Shown piece by piece: positions 45,678 through 54,430 of a stretch of 63,139 nucleotides of DNA; position 1 is the stretch's first letter; every line of letters starts with the position of its first letter. The notes beneath the pieces were generated by a model that did not search any database, was not told where the DNA came from, and worked only from the letters and a program-made list of their open reading frames with translations. This DNA comes from Candidatus Cloacimonadota bacterium. GTDB taxonomy: Bacteria > Cloacimonadota > Cloacimonadia > Cloacimonadales > Cloacimonadaceae. The position numbers were made by a program, and so were the translations under genes. The stretch spans positions 1 to 63,139 of the forward strand of contig JAAYEF010000020.1 in assembly GCA_012728875.1 (NCBI GenBank). The letters are read 5' to 3'.

Positions 45678-47411
45678 TTAGATTTTCAGGTTCAAAGCAT
45701 CCACCACGGCTTTTTGCAGTTCGGGTTTTTCCTTCAGGTCACTTTCCTGGAGGTATTCACGACGCTGCTGGAAGCGGTTTTTCAGCAGGGCCTGGTATTG
45801 TTCCAGGTTGCCGCGTTTGGCGGGATCATAGAGATCATAGTATCCGGGCAGGATCTTTTCAATGCTTTCGCGGGTGGGGATAAAAGCTCCGGGCAGGGCA
45901 TCCCAGGGTTCCCATTCCAATTGATCCAGCAGGATGGCGGTTTGCAGGGTGAGAGAGGTCTTGAGCGGGATGGCTTCAAGGACATCATCCGATTCTTTCC
46001 AGTAGCCGCGGGAGTTGAAGCAATAGAAGTCTGCACCGTTGTCTGCTACGCTGATGAAGGCTTCCACGTCGCGATAGAGTTCATAAACTCGGAAAGGATT
46101 GGCAAAAGGCTCGAAGACCAACTTGTTAAGTTCTTCTTCGGTGACGTTTTCAGCACGGTTGCGCTGAGTCATGAGCGCGGCTCCCATGGCGATGGCAAGA
46201 TGCTTGTCCGCAAGCTTGAGCACGGGCGGAAGGACGGAGTCCTTCATCAGCCAGACCAAGGCTTTCGGGAAGGCGCAGCGGTTCACATAATTGCCCAGCA
46301 GAGAGCGATCCAGCAGGGCGCGTCCATTCTGGTTGCGGGCATCCTGACCAACCGGGACCCTTTTGCCATCGAGGTTTATCACAGCGTGATTCATCACAGC
46401 CAGAGCATATTTCCAGTCCGGATGATCAGGCGGACGGCTGTCGGTTTTGTCGAACAGGGTGGGCTCCCAAACGCGGCAGAGTTTGTTCTCCAGGTCGATC
46501 TGGAAGGCGTCATCGTGCAGAACCACTTTGGAAACGCCCTTGGGCATGGTTCCGGCGTTGTCATGGCTGTTTGTATGGGAAGATTTTCCAGTTCCGGAAA
46601 GGCCGTAGAAAGCGATGGAGCGCTTGCCAAGGCCGTGATATTTGGGATCTTCGCAGGTGCTGAAGTCCAGTTCCTTGATGCCGCCGTGGCAGGCAGCCAT
46701 GCCGATGCGGATGCCGGAGGTCCAAGCCAGGGTGAGCGTGCCTTTTTTGCGTTCGCCAAAATAGCGCATGCCCAGGTTTACGATCACGTTGTGTTTTTCA
46801 TCCACCAGCGCGAGCTGCGGGGCACCAACGTTGTTGTAGAAGGGATCATCTTCCTTGCTCCATTCGTTGAAGGCGATGAGGATGATATCCTGAATGGGCA
46901 GCTTGGGGCTTTTTTCATATTGTTCGCGAAGCTGCTCGTAGGGAGCAAAGTTCAAAAGCCAGTTATAGACGTTGTTCACGTCGCTTTCGGTGGTGATGAA
47001 GGTGGCTTTGATCATCAGGTCTTGATCCATGCCCAAAATGGCTTCCGCCTTCACCAGAGGATAGTGTTGCATCTGCCAGATGGCTTCGCGCAGGTCGCCT
47101 TCAACCTTGTTTTTCTTGCTGGCATCCAGGCGATTGTAGAAGCGACGGGCTTTGGCTGTGCGGCCGATAATGTTGCCATGGCAATCGTCCAAAACTTTGG
47201 CATCGGCGGGGAGATTGTGCAATTTCACAAATTCGGGATAGACGGGGAGGTCCGTAATATTCACTCCGGGCTGTTTTTTTGCCATTTCATAGGCTTCACG
47301 AATGTCGATTTTGCGAACATTGTGGGTGTTCATTAAAGTCTCCGCAATCGCTCGGATGGGAGATATTTCCTTAAAACTGCCGTAATACTCGGCACTGTTT
47401 TTGCTTGCCAT
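45678..47411 (-). CDS. pckA: Phosphoenolpyruvate carboxykinase (ATP)
   Basis: Interconverts oxaloacetate and PEP with ATP; in anaerobes it often runs toward oxaloacetate. The kinase P-loop is GLSGTGKSS, with the nearby metal segment LHDDAFQIDLENKLCRVWEPTLFDKTD. 577 residues, longer than the usual ~530-540, mainly by an N-terminal extension. GGAGG precedes the start. A 585-codon open frame lies antisense to it and is a shadow. Confidence 0.9.
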   Translation of the reverse strand: MASKNSAEYYGSFKEISPIRAIAETLMNTHNVRKIDIREAYEMAKKQPGVNITDLPVYPEFVKLHNLPADAKVLDDCHGNIIGRTAKARRFYNRLDASKKNKVEGDLREAIWQMQHYPLVKAEAILGMDQDLMIKATFITTESDVNNVYNWLLNFAPYEQLREQYEKSPKLPIQDIILIAFNEWSKEDDPFYNNVGAPQLALVDEKHNVIVNLGMRYFGERKKGTLTLAWTSGIRIGMAACHGGIKELDFSTCEDPKYHGLGKRSIAFYGLSGTGKSSHTNSHDNAGTMPKGVSKVVLHDDAFQIDLENKLCRVWEPTLFDKTDSRPPDHPDWKYALAVMNHAVINLDGKRVPVGQDARNQNGRALLDRSLLGNYVNRCAFPKALVWLMKDSVLPPVLKLADKHLAIAMGAALMTQRNRAENVTEEELNKLVFEPFANPFRVYELYRDVEAFISVADNGADFYCFNSRGYWKESDDVLEAIPLKTSLTLQTAILLDQLEWEPWDALPGAFIPTRESIEKILPGYYDLYDPAKRGNLEQYQALLKNRFQQRREYLQESDLKEKPELQKAVVDALNLKI

Positions 47412-47469
47412 GGTTCCTCCATTTTGGCATATATTTTATTTGTTTCTTAATCTATTCAATTGCAAGAGC

Positions 47470-48648
47470 TTAAATCACTCCCAGTTCTTTTCCGATCATG
47501 CGGAATTTTTCCAAGGCAAAGTCCAGTTGTTCATCGGTGTGAGTTGCCATGAAAGAACAGCGGATGAGGCATGAATTTGGCGGCACTGCTGGTGGAATGA
47601 CAGGATTGATGAAGACGCCTTCATCGCCCAGACGTTTCCACATATTGAAAGCGACCATCATTTCGCCCACATGCAGCGGGATCACAGGCGTGCAGGAATC
47701 TCCGGTGTTATAGCCCATGTTTTTGAATTCGCGCAACATATAGTGCGTGATTTCCCAAAGCCGCTTTAGCCTCTCTGGTTCTTCTTCCATAATCTTGAGC
47801 GCAGCCAAAACGCTGGCAGTGGACGCCGGAGGCATGGAAGCCGAGAAGATCAGTGCGCGGGATTTGTGCTTGAGATAGTGGATGATGTCTTCATCAGCGG
47901 CAATGAAACCGCCCACGGAAGCAAGAGATTTGCTGAAGGTTCCCATGATGAGACCAGTCTGCTTGGTGAGCCCAAAATGCTCCGCAGAGCCAGCGCCTTT
48001 TTTGCCCATCACACCCAGGGAATGAGCTTCATCCACCATCAGGCTGGCATTATACTTTTCAGCAAGCTCCACAATTTCGGGAAGCCTGGCTATGTCGCCT
48101 TCCATGGAAAAGATGCCGTCCACGATGATCAGGCTGTTTTTGCCTTCAATCTTTTGGAGCGCACGCTCCAAGGAAGCCATGTCGTTGTGGTTAAAACGCA
48201 GCATCGTGCCCGGTGAAAGCAGGCAGCCATCGATGATGGAGGCATGATCGAACTTATCCGTGATCATGTATTCATCTTTGTTCACGATCGCGGAAATGCA
48301 GCCCAGGTTTGCCTGGTAGCCGGTTGGGAAAGCCAGAGCGGCATCTTTGCCAACCAAGCGTGCGAGCTCTTCCTCCAGCTGGATATGGATATCCAAAGTT
48401 CCATTCAAAAACCGGGATCCAGCGCAGCCAGTGCCATATTTTTTCAGCGCTTCCATCGCGGCTTCCTTCACCTTGGGATGGTTCGTGAGCCCCAAATAGC
48501 TGTTTGAGCCCATCATCAGCATCTTTTGTCCGTTGCAGATCACCTCGGTGTCCTGCTCGGAGGAGATTTCCCTAAAATATGGGTAAAAGCCAGACGCAAT
48601 CGCGCGTTTGGCGTCTTGGAAAGCGTAACATTTGTCAAAAAGACTCAT
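47470..48648 (-). CDS. Alpha-oxoamine synthase, serine palmitoyltransferase-like
   Basis: A PLP enzyme that condenses an amino acid with an acyl-CoA. Lys240 in GTFSKSLASVGG is the PLP lysine; His135 (DHAS) stacks on the ring; DEAH at 206-209 is conserved. The N-terminal half (FYPYFREISSEQDTEV, MGSNSYLGLTNHPKV, YGTGCAGSRFLNGTLDIHI) is closest in my memory to Bacteroidetes serine palmitoyltransferase, which starts sphingolipid synthesis. KBL or BioF are alternatives. No bio or tdh genes are near, which mildly favours the lipid role. Confidence 0.75.
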   Translation of the reverse strand: MSLFDKCYAFQDAKRAIASGFYPYFREISSEQDTEVICNGQKMLMMGSNSYLGLTNHPKVKEAAMEALKKYGTGCAGSRFLNGTLDIHIQLEEELARLVGKDAALAFPTGYQANLGCISAIVNKDEYMITDKFDHASIIDGCLLSPGTMLRFNHNDMASLERALQKIEGKNSLIIVDGIFSMEGDIARLPEIVELAEKYNASLMVDEAHSLGVMGKKGAGSAEHFGLTKQTGLIMGTFSKSLASVGGFIAADEDIIHYLKHKSRALIFSASMPPASTASVLAALKIMEEEPERLKRLWEITHYMLREFKNMGYNTGDSCTPVIPLHVGEMMVAFNMWKRLGDEGVFINPVIPPAVPPNSCLIRCSFMATHTDEQLDFALEKFRMIGKELGVI

Positions 48649-48661
48649 TGATTACCTCAGA

Positions 48662-49723
48662 TCAGATTATGCGAAATTCTTTTAAGTTTTTGTGAAGTGC
48701 TGAAACCAGGCTGTAAACCATGTGTACCAAAGGAACTGAGATCAGCATCCAGATCACACCACCAAAATAGCTCCCCGCCAAAACTGTCAAGATAACAACC
48801 AAGGGGTGCATTTTCATGGTTTTGCCGATGATGGCAGGATAGACCACATAGTTATCCACGAGCTGGACTCCAAACATCCCAATTGCCATCCAGATTATAT
48901 TTACAGGTGGCAACCCGCTCACGATGATGACCAGCGCTGCGATAATACCGCCCAGCCAGGGTCCGATGTAGGGAATCACATTTGTGAGACCGGCTATGAT
49001 GCCAACCACAATGGCATAGGGAACTCCCAGAATGCTGAGTGTAACGGAAGACATCACCCCCACCGCGAACATTTCCAAGAGCACGGCGCGCAGATAGTTG
49101 CCCACGCTTTCGTCCACTTTTCTCATCAGGATGAGGATGATCTCAAAATATTTGTTTGGAACGAGGGACATCATGCCGCGCCGGATTCTATTTTTGTCGC
49201 TAATCAGGAAAAAACCGAACATGGGGATCATAAAAATCAGCGCTATGGCTCCCAGAATGGGCTGGTAGTTTGAAACAAGCATCTGGGGAAAATCCCCCAC
49301 TCGGGCAACAATTTGCTCCAGTAAATGGTCAAATTTGTCTGAAAGCCCAATCTGGGGTATGCGGTGGTTTAAATTAGTCACAATATCCCGCAACGGTCTC
49401 ACAATGGGCAGATCTTGGATTAATTCCAGCGGCGCCTGGTCTGTTTGGCTCAAAAGTGCCAAAAACTGGTTGCCTTCCTTGATGACTTTGGGCGCGTAAA
49501 CGCCTATCGCCAAGGTCAATAACCCTGCGACCACAATATAAACAATGATCACACTCAACCAGCGCGGAACTTTTTTGTATTCCATCCAAATGACGGCTGG
49601 ATCAAGCAAGTAAGCCAAAACCATCGCCAACAGAAGACGCGTGATCAAAGAACTGTAGAAAAACAGTCCCAAGACAATCACTGCCAGAATTAAAATGTTA
49701 AATATGAGCTTGGGCCAGTTCAT
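48662..49723 (-). CDS. AI-2E family permease
   Basis: 353 residues, about eight membrane helices in the pattern of the AI-2E/PerM/YdiK family. The signatures are the central GFFLISDKNRIRRGMMSLVP, then GVPYAIVVGIIAGLTNVIPYIGPWLGG and the end LVHMVYSLVSAL. Members export small molecules or ions; the substrate here is unknown. ATGA overlap with the upstream cyclic-nucleotide-binding gene. Confidence 0.88.
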   Translation of the reverse strand: MNWPKLIFNILILAVIVLGLFFYSSLITRLLLAMVLAYLLDPAVIWMEYKKVPRWLSVIIVYIVVAGLLTLAIGVYAPKVIKEGNQFLALLSQTDQAPLELIQDLPIVRPLRDIVTNLNHRIPQIGLSDKFDHLLEQIVARVGDFPQMLVSNYQPILGAIALIFMIPMFGFFLISDKNRIRRGMMSLVPNKYFEIILILMRKVDESVGNYLRAVLLEMFAVGVMSSVTLSILGVPYAIVVGIIAGLTNVIPYIGPWLGGIIAALVIIVSGLPPVNIIWMAIGMFGVQLVDNYVVYPAIIGKTMKMHPLVVILTVLAGSYFGGVIWMLISVPLVHMVYSLVSALHKNLKEFRII

Positions 49724-50211
49724 CTTTTAGGCAAGACCTCTTTTTTCTCACAAAGGGAAGCGAGATATTCGCAACAAGCTTGCAGCACTTTCACGCCGAG
49801 CGCGGTGTCCCGATTGCAAAGATCGTGCAAATCGCTCACTGACAAGGCTAAAAGTTTGAGTTCGGTGATGGCTTTTGCACTGGCGTGGCGTTTTTGGGTG
49901 TCGAAATGGTCCAAGACGCCAATGAACTGGGGATGAGAAAATAGGTTTGGATCTGAATCTGTCTGCGGATAGGTGAGTTCCATCTCTCCAGACTGGATGA
50001 AATAGATCACTTCAACCGGATGCCCAGCCTCAAAGACGGGATCTCCAGCTTTGTATTCGCGGCTGTGCAAAAGTTCACCCACCATGCGCCTTTGATGGGT
50101 ATCCAAATCTTTGAACAAACTGTAGTTCAGCAATTCTTTGTGGCTGTCTTTTGCCGCAAAAAACGCTTTGAGCCAAGAGGGTACAATTGATGCCAAATGT
50201 TTCTCCTTCAT
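49720..50211 (-). CDS. Cyclic nucleotide-binding domain protein
   Basis: 163 residues. One cNMP-binding beta-roll (LFKDLDTHQRRMVGELLHSREYKAGDPVFEAG, VIYFIQSGEMEL) and a C-terminal helix. The phosphate-binding cassette arginine is not clear and there is no DNA-binding domain, so it may be a sensor or a degenerate fold rather than a CRP-type regulator. ATGA overlaps on both sides, with pcm and with the permease it may control. Confidence 0.78.
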   Translation of the reverse strand: MKEKHLASIVPSWLKAFFAAKDSHKELLNYSLFKDLDTHQRRMVGELLHSREYKAGDPVFEAGHPVEVIYFIQSGEMELTYPQTDSDPNLFSHPQFIGVLDHFDTQKRHASAKAITELKLLALSVSDLHDLCNRDTALGVKVLQACCEYLASLCEKKEVLPKR

Positions 50212-50843
50212 TGGGTTATCAGCGGCACAAAAGTGCAGCCGCCATGCTGGGTGATCTCAAAACCATCTGCCTTGCGCTGCACTTTGCTTAAAACCTGATA
50301 GGGTCCCTGCCCCACAGGAATCACCAGGATGCCGCCTTCCTTCAGCTGTTCCTGCAATCGGAGCGGGATTTCAGAAGCGGCGGCACTCACGACAATTTTA
50401 TCAAATTCGGTGAAAGGCGGAAATGCTTTTTGCCAGCCTTGAGCACCGTCTCCGATGCGAAAATGAATGTTTTTGTAGCCCTGTTCGCGAAGGGTGCCCT
50501 GTGCTTTCAGAGACAGTTCCTCCAGCCTTTCGATGCTGCAAACCTCTTGGGCAAGTTCTGCCAAAAGGGCGCTTTGATAGCCGCTGCCCGTACCAATTTC
50601 CAAAACGGTGTCGGTTTCCTGCAGTTCCATATACTGGAGCATGATGGCAATCATCAGGGGTTGCGAGATGGTTTGGGCATGTTCGATCGGCAGTGGCTGG
50701 TTGCGATAGGCGTAGTCTGCATATTGAGGTAAAACGTAAGCTTCACGGGGCACTTTGGAAAATGCCGCCAAAACCCGCTGGTCGGTTATTCCAGACTTGG
50801 CGAGGTCTTTCACCAGAAGCTCGCGCTGGTCCTCAAACCGCAT
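50208..50843 (-). CDS. pcm: Protein-L-isoaspartate O-methyltransferase
   Basis: Repairs isoaspartyl residues using S-adenosylmethionine. PCMT signatures are MRFEDQRELLVKDLAKSGI, PREAYVLPQYADYAYRNQPLPI and the SAM loop LEIGTGSGYQSALLAEL. 211 residues. It directly follows surE with an 11-base overlap, as in the surE-pcm pair of Proteobacteria. Confidence 0.95.
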   Translation of the reverse strand: MRFEDQRELLVKDLAKSGITDQRVLAAFSKVPREAYVLPQYADYAYRNQPLPIEHAQTISQPLMIAIMLQYMELQETDTVLEIGTGSGYQSALLAELAQEVCSIERLEELSLKAQGTLREQGYKNIHFRIGDGAQGWQKAFPPFTEFDKIVVSAAASEIPLRLQEQLKEGGILVIPVGQGPYQVLSKVQRKADGFEITQHGGCTFVPLITQ

Positions 50844-51615
50844 CCAGCGCCTCCAGAGTCAACAAAGAATTGCTTTCCAACCATTCAAGAATGGCGGGGA
50901 AGGCCTCTCCATTTGTGAGCGTGATGCCCAAAGGCGTGATGGAAACATAGTTGTTTTCGATCGCTTCGGCATCGGTGCCTTTTTGGATTTCCCAATCCGG
51001 CAGATCTCCACCAATGCGATAGATGAAGCCGTCTTCCAGTTCCTCCACCACGTTCACAAAGTTGTAATACTTGCGATGTCCCGTGGTGGTGAGCCTCACG
51101 CCGCGGATCTCATCCAGGCTTGCGTTTGGAAAGTTGATGTTCAAGATCCCGCGCTCGGGGATGAGTTCATCCACACCCAGTTCCAACAGGCGCACCATCC
51201 AGCTGGCGGCAGTCTCAAAATTTTGCCCCTGATAGGAATTGATGGAAACGGCAATCGCTTTATAGCCAAAAAGGCTGGCTTCCAAAGCGGCGGCCACGGT
51301 TCCGGAGTATAGCACATCCTCGCCCATGTTCTGACCGCGGTTAATGCCGGAAATAACCAAGTCCGGCGGGTCTTTCAGAATTTTTTGGGTGGCCAAAACC
51401 ACACAGTCCACGGGGGTGCCATCCACGCAGTATTCATTTTCCGAAAGTTTTTTCAGGCGCAGGTTTCTGCGCAAAGTGATGGAATGTGAAGCTGCACTGC
51501 GCTCGCTGTCCGGAGCCACAGTAATCAGTTCATGCCCCGCTTTGCTCAGGTGTTCAGCCAGGGTTTTGATTCCAAGTGCGGTGATTCCATCATCGTTGGT
51601 AAGCATTATTTTCAT
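50833..51615 (-). CDS. surE: 5'/3'-nucleotidase SurE
   Basis: Metal-dependent nucleoside monophosphatase. The N-terminal LTNDDG (Asp8, Asp9), APDSERSAASHSIT, and SGINRGQNMGEDVLYSGTVAAA are the family motifs. 260 residues. GGAGAAC precedes the ATG. Coupled to pcm. Confidence 0.95.
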   Translation of the reverse strand: MKIMLTNDDGITALGIKTLAEHLSKAGHELITVAPDSERSAASHSITLRRNLRLKKLSENEYCVDGTPVDCVVLATQKILKDPPDLVISGINRGQNMGEDVLYSGTVAAALEASLFGYKAIAVSINSYQGQNFETAASWMVRLLELGVDELIPERGILNINFPNASLDEIRGVRLTTTGHRKYYNFVNVVEELEDGFIYRIGGDLPDWEIQKGTDAEAIENNYVSITPLGITLTNGEAFPAILEWLESNSLLTLEALDAV

Positions 51616-51645
51616 GTATCGTTCTCCAGTTTGTGTTCCAGCGAA

Positions 51646-51987
51646 TCATCGCATATAAATATATAATACGATCAAAATTATGATGGCCATCACAATGAAA
51701 GGCCAGTATTCAGCTAAAAAAGTACCAAAATTCCTTCTGTAGCGACGTTTCCTTTTCACGTTGCCATAGCTTGTTTGCGGAACTTTTTTCAGGCTCGATT
51801 TCCTTCGGCTCACGCCTCTGGATTCCGTGTAGGCTTTTCCCACTTCCGTGAGCCATTTGACCTTGCCATTCCCCATCCTGTAAGGACGGTATCCCAGCTG
51901 TTCGTAGTGCTTTTTTTGAAGCTCGGGGACATCCGTCAAGCTTGCAGGATCCAGCTCCTCAACGATCAAGAAGCGTTTCTTTTTCAT
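51646..51987 (-). CDS. Small basic tail-anchored membrane protein, unknown
   Basis: 113 residues. The N-terminal part has repeated basic clusters (SRRKSSLKK, KRKRRYRRN), and a single C-terminal helix (about 90-112) ends with YMR. No signal peptide. The layout suggests a cytosolic, RNA- or ribosome-contacting domain anchored in the inner membrane, but this is inferred only from charge. First gene of the minus-strand surE-pcm run. AAGGATG upstream; a TTGACA box at 52035-52030. Confidence 0.65.
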   Translation of the reverse strand: MKKKRFLIVEELDPASLTDVPELQKKHYEQLGYRPYRMGNGKVKWLTEVGKAYTESRGVSRRKSSLKKVPQTSYGNVKRKRRYRRNFGTFLAEYWPFIVMAIIILIVLYIYMR

Positions 51988-52232
51988 ATTGGCATCCTTT
52001 AAAACTACCTAATTTTTTCCAAATAATTCTGTCAAGCACTATCTGAGCGCCTGTCACATGCTTTTGGTTGCCTGCAGTATTTGCAAAATTCACATTCGCT
52101 TGCTATCGCTCATCCATCAGCACTGAAAGCAGTTGATAAATATGGTCACTAGGCCTTCTGAAGAAGAAATCTTCAGTTTGGGATTGAAAATTGCGTGCAT
52201 AATGTTATGGAATACCATTTGGAGAAAGAATT
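51988..52232. other. Divergent intergenic region
   Basis: It carries TTGACA (minus, 52035-52030) toward the small membrane protein gene. A perfect hairpin CTGAAGA-AGAAA-TCTTCAG lies at 52158-52176. TTTGGGATTGAAAAT at 52177 resembles a segment at about 54931 before pgsB. It probably holds both divergent promoters. Confidence 0.4.
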
Positions 52233-54257
52233 TTGACATTAACCAAATCAAAGCTTATCCTTTTAGCAGCATTTATGGTGCTGATCTGCACCCCGATCCT
52301 GCTTTCGGCTCATCACATCCTTCCAGCCGATCTTTTGGAAAATCAGCCGCGCTTTTCCGTTACTCCGCCCCCTGCTGGGCCTGTGCGTCCCATCGCGGAA
52401 TTTGAACCCTCCTCCCATGTTTTGATCCGCTACCCTCTGGGCATCCCGCTTTCTCTGGTGACGCAGCTTTCAAACACCGCCCACGTAATTTGTCTGGTTT
52501 CATCCAGTTCCACGCAAAATACCGCGACAAACGCCTTCAACAATGCCGGTGTGAATATGGCCAATCTGTCCTTTTTCATCACTCCCACAGATTCATATTG
52601 GACGCGAGACTATGCTCCCTGGTTCATTTTTGATGGAAATGGAGAATTTGGAACCGTGGATTTTCGCTATAACAGGCCACGACCCAACGACAATAACGTG
52701 GGCCAGAATCTTGCCAATCATCTGAATATGCCATATTACGGAATGAACATCACCCAGACCGGTGGAAACTACATGACCGATGGCATCAATACTGCGGCGC
52801 AAACCACGATCGCATATACTGAAAACAGCTCTCTGGGACAAAATCAAGTAAACCAAACCATGATGGACTATATGGGAATCGCAAACTATTATGTGGTTCC
52901 CGATCCGAACAATACCTATATCGATCATATCGACTGCTGGGGCAAGTTTCTGGCTCAGGATAAAATCCTGATTCGCAGCGTGCCCAGCAGCCATGCTCAA
53001 TATAATGCGCTCGAGCAGACCGCTGCTTATTTTGCTTCCCAAAACTGTGCTTGGGGGTATCCTTACAAGGTTTATCGGGTAAATACTCCCCAAAATCAGC
53101 CTTATTCAAATTCGTTGATCCTGAACAAGAAAGTGTTCGTTCCGGTGATGAACAGCACTTATGATAACGCGGCGCTTCAAGTGTATCGTGACGCCATGCC
53201 GGGATACGAAGTCATCGGAGTGCCGTCTGGATCTGAACCCTGGGAATCCACAGACGCTCTGCACTGCCGCACCCACGAAATCCCGGATCGTCAGATGCTT
53301 CATATCAGCCATCAACCCATGCATGGAGAACAAAGTTATTCAGAGCGCTGGGAATTGAATGCCAGGATCATAGCCCATAGCGGTCAGCCGGTTTATGCCG
53401 ATTCGGTTTTTATCCGCTATAAAGTGAATCAGGGCACCTGGCAAACCCAGGTTTTGGAATACCTGTGGGACAACGAATATGGCAGCTCATTTTCAGGATT
53501 TTCCCCGGGAGACACGATCCGTTATTACATCCACGCAGCCGATCAATCCGGCCGCAATGCAGATCATCCCATCTTTGCAGAGCTTGACCCCCACATCTTT
53601 TTCTGTGCGGCGGATACCGAAGCCCCAAGCATTGTTCACAACCCTCCCACATCAATTATCAGCGGTAACCACCTCTTTTCAGCCGTAATCACAGACAATA
53701 TCGGAATAAGCGCAGTCTTTTTTCATTTCCGCACCGATGATGGCGAAGTTCAAAGCATCCCAATGATGACCGACTCCGAGGCAGCGCCAAACTATTATTG
53801 GGTGGAACTCGATTTGCAGTTTGCGCCCGAGGGCCAATATTTCTATTACCAGATTGAAGCCTGGGATAATGCATCCCCACACAACGTGGCGACATATCCT
53901 TTCCCAGATGAGTGGATCAATGTTCCCATCAAGCCTACAAGCATATCTGATGAATTTATCCCGGAAGTCCAAAAATCCACCCTGAATGTTTTTCCCAACC
54001 CCATTTCATTTGCCCTATCTGACCATTTGACAGTGGAATACGTCGGTGTTGCGAAAAATGACCTTGTGTTGAATATATTCAACAGCAGAGGGCAATTAAT
54101 CCATCAAGAACGCAAGCCAAACTCACAATCAGACAAGGTTTATTTTGTGTGGAACTATATCAACAGCAATGGCTACAAAGTACCGGCTGGGATTTATTTT
54201 TTGCGAGTTGATGATGGTGTTAACCGTCTGCACCACAAAGTGTTAATCACTCAATAA
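52233..54257 (+). CDS. Secreted peptidylarginine deiminase-like enzyme with type IX-style tail
   Basis: 674 residues. Signal peptide (about 1-26), then a Porphyromonas-type deiminase domain. The predicted catalytic residues are Asp126 (YWTRDYAPW), His232 and Asp234 (DHIDCWGK), Asn293 and Cys345 (DALHCRTHE). PPAD has 130/236/238/297/351, nearly the same numbers. Ig-like domains follow. The last ~85 residues begin VFPNP and contain LNIFNSRGQLIHQ and KVPAGIYFLRV, the type A sorting-domain pattern. TTG start, with GGAG nine bases upstream. It would convert peptidyl-Arg to citrulline; agmatine as substrate cannot be excluded. Close in sequence to residues 1524-1940 of the fusion protein. Confidence 0.88.
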   Translation: MTLTKSKLILLAAFMVLICTPILLSAHHILPADLLENQPRFSVTPPPAGPVRPIAEFEPSSHVLIRYPLGIPLSLVTQLSNTAHVICLVSSSSTQNTATNAFNNAGVNMANLSFFITPTDSYWTRDYAPWFIFDGNGEFGTVDFRYNRPRPNDNNVGQNLANHLNMPYYGMNITQTGGNYMTDGINTAAQTTIAYTENSSLGQNQVNQTMMDYMGIANYYVVPDPNNTYIDHIDCWGKFLAQDKILIRSVPSSHAQYNALEQTAAYFASQNCAWGYPYKVYRVNTPQNQPYSNSLILNKKVFVPVMNSTYDNAALQVYRDAMPGYEVIGVPSGSEPWESTDALHCRTHEIPDRQMLHISHQPMHGEQSYSERWELNARIIAHSGQPVYADSVFIRYKVNQGTWQTQVLEYLWDNEYGSSFSGFSPGDTIRYYIHAADQSGRNADHPIFAELDPHIFFCAADTEAPSIVHNPPTSIISGNHLFSAVITDNIGISAVFFHFRTDDGEVQSIPMMTDSEAAPNYYWVELDLQFAPEGQYFYYQIEAWDNASPHNVATYPFPDEWINVPIKPTSISDEFIPEVQKSTLNVFPNPISFALSDHLTVEYVGVAKNDLVLNIFNSRGQLIHQERKPNSQSDKVYFVWNYINSNGYKVPAGIYFLRVDDGVNRLHHKVLITQ

Positions 54258-54301
54258 ATCATTGTGGCATGATTTCCACAGCAAAAAATGAAAAAAATGT
54301 C

Positions 54302-54332
54302 TTGACAAAAAACCGGGCTCCTATATTTATAA
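54302..54332 (+). promoter_or_regulatory. Candidate promoter before a leader hairpin
   Basis: TTGACA (54302-54307) is followed by an A/T-rich TATATTTATAAAA block (54322-54335). Transcription would start near 54337 and meet the terminator at 54370 within about 70 bases. Confidence 0.35.
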
Positions 54333-54369
54333 AAACAGCCTACAGACCCTACATAGAATGCCCTCCGAG

Positions 54370-54409
54370 CAGTGGGGATGCCGCCCGGCATTCCCCACTG
54401 TTTTTTTTT
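54370..54409 (+). terminator. Strong rho-independent terminator in leader of M14 fragment
   Basis: CAGTGGGGATGCCG (54370-54383), loop CC, CGGCATTCCCCACTG (54386-54400, one bulged T), then nine T. It may end the deiminase transcript, or end a ~70-base RNA starting near 54337. It lies 22 bases before the next start codon. Confidence 0.92.
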
Positions 54410-54430
54410 ATCCCAAAATTTGGAGTATTC

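Noticed and set aside
45579..47336. 585-codon plus-strand open frame antisense to pckA
   Set aside because: It lies opposite a clear pckA gene, its composition mirrors the complementary codons and no motif is present.
52133..52405. 90-codon frame overlapping the deiminase start
   Set aside because: No Shine-Dalgarno; it runs out of frame through the signal peptide region of a well-supported gene.
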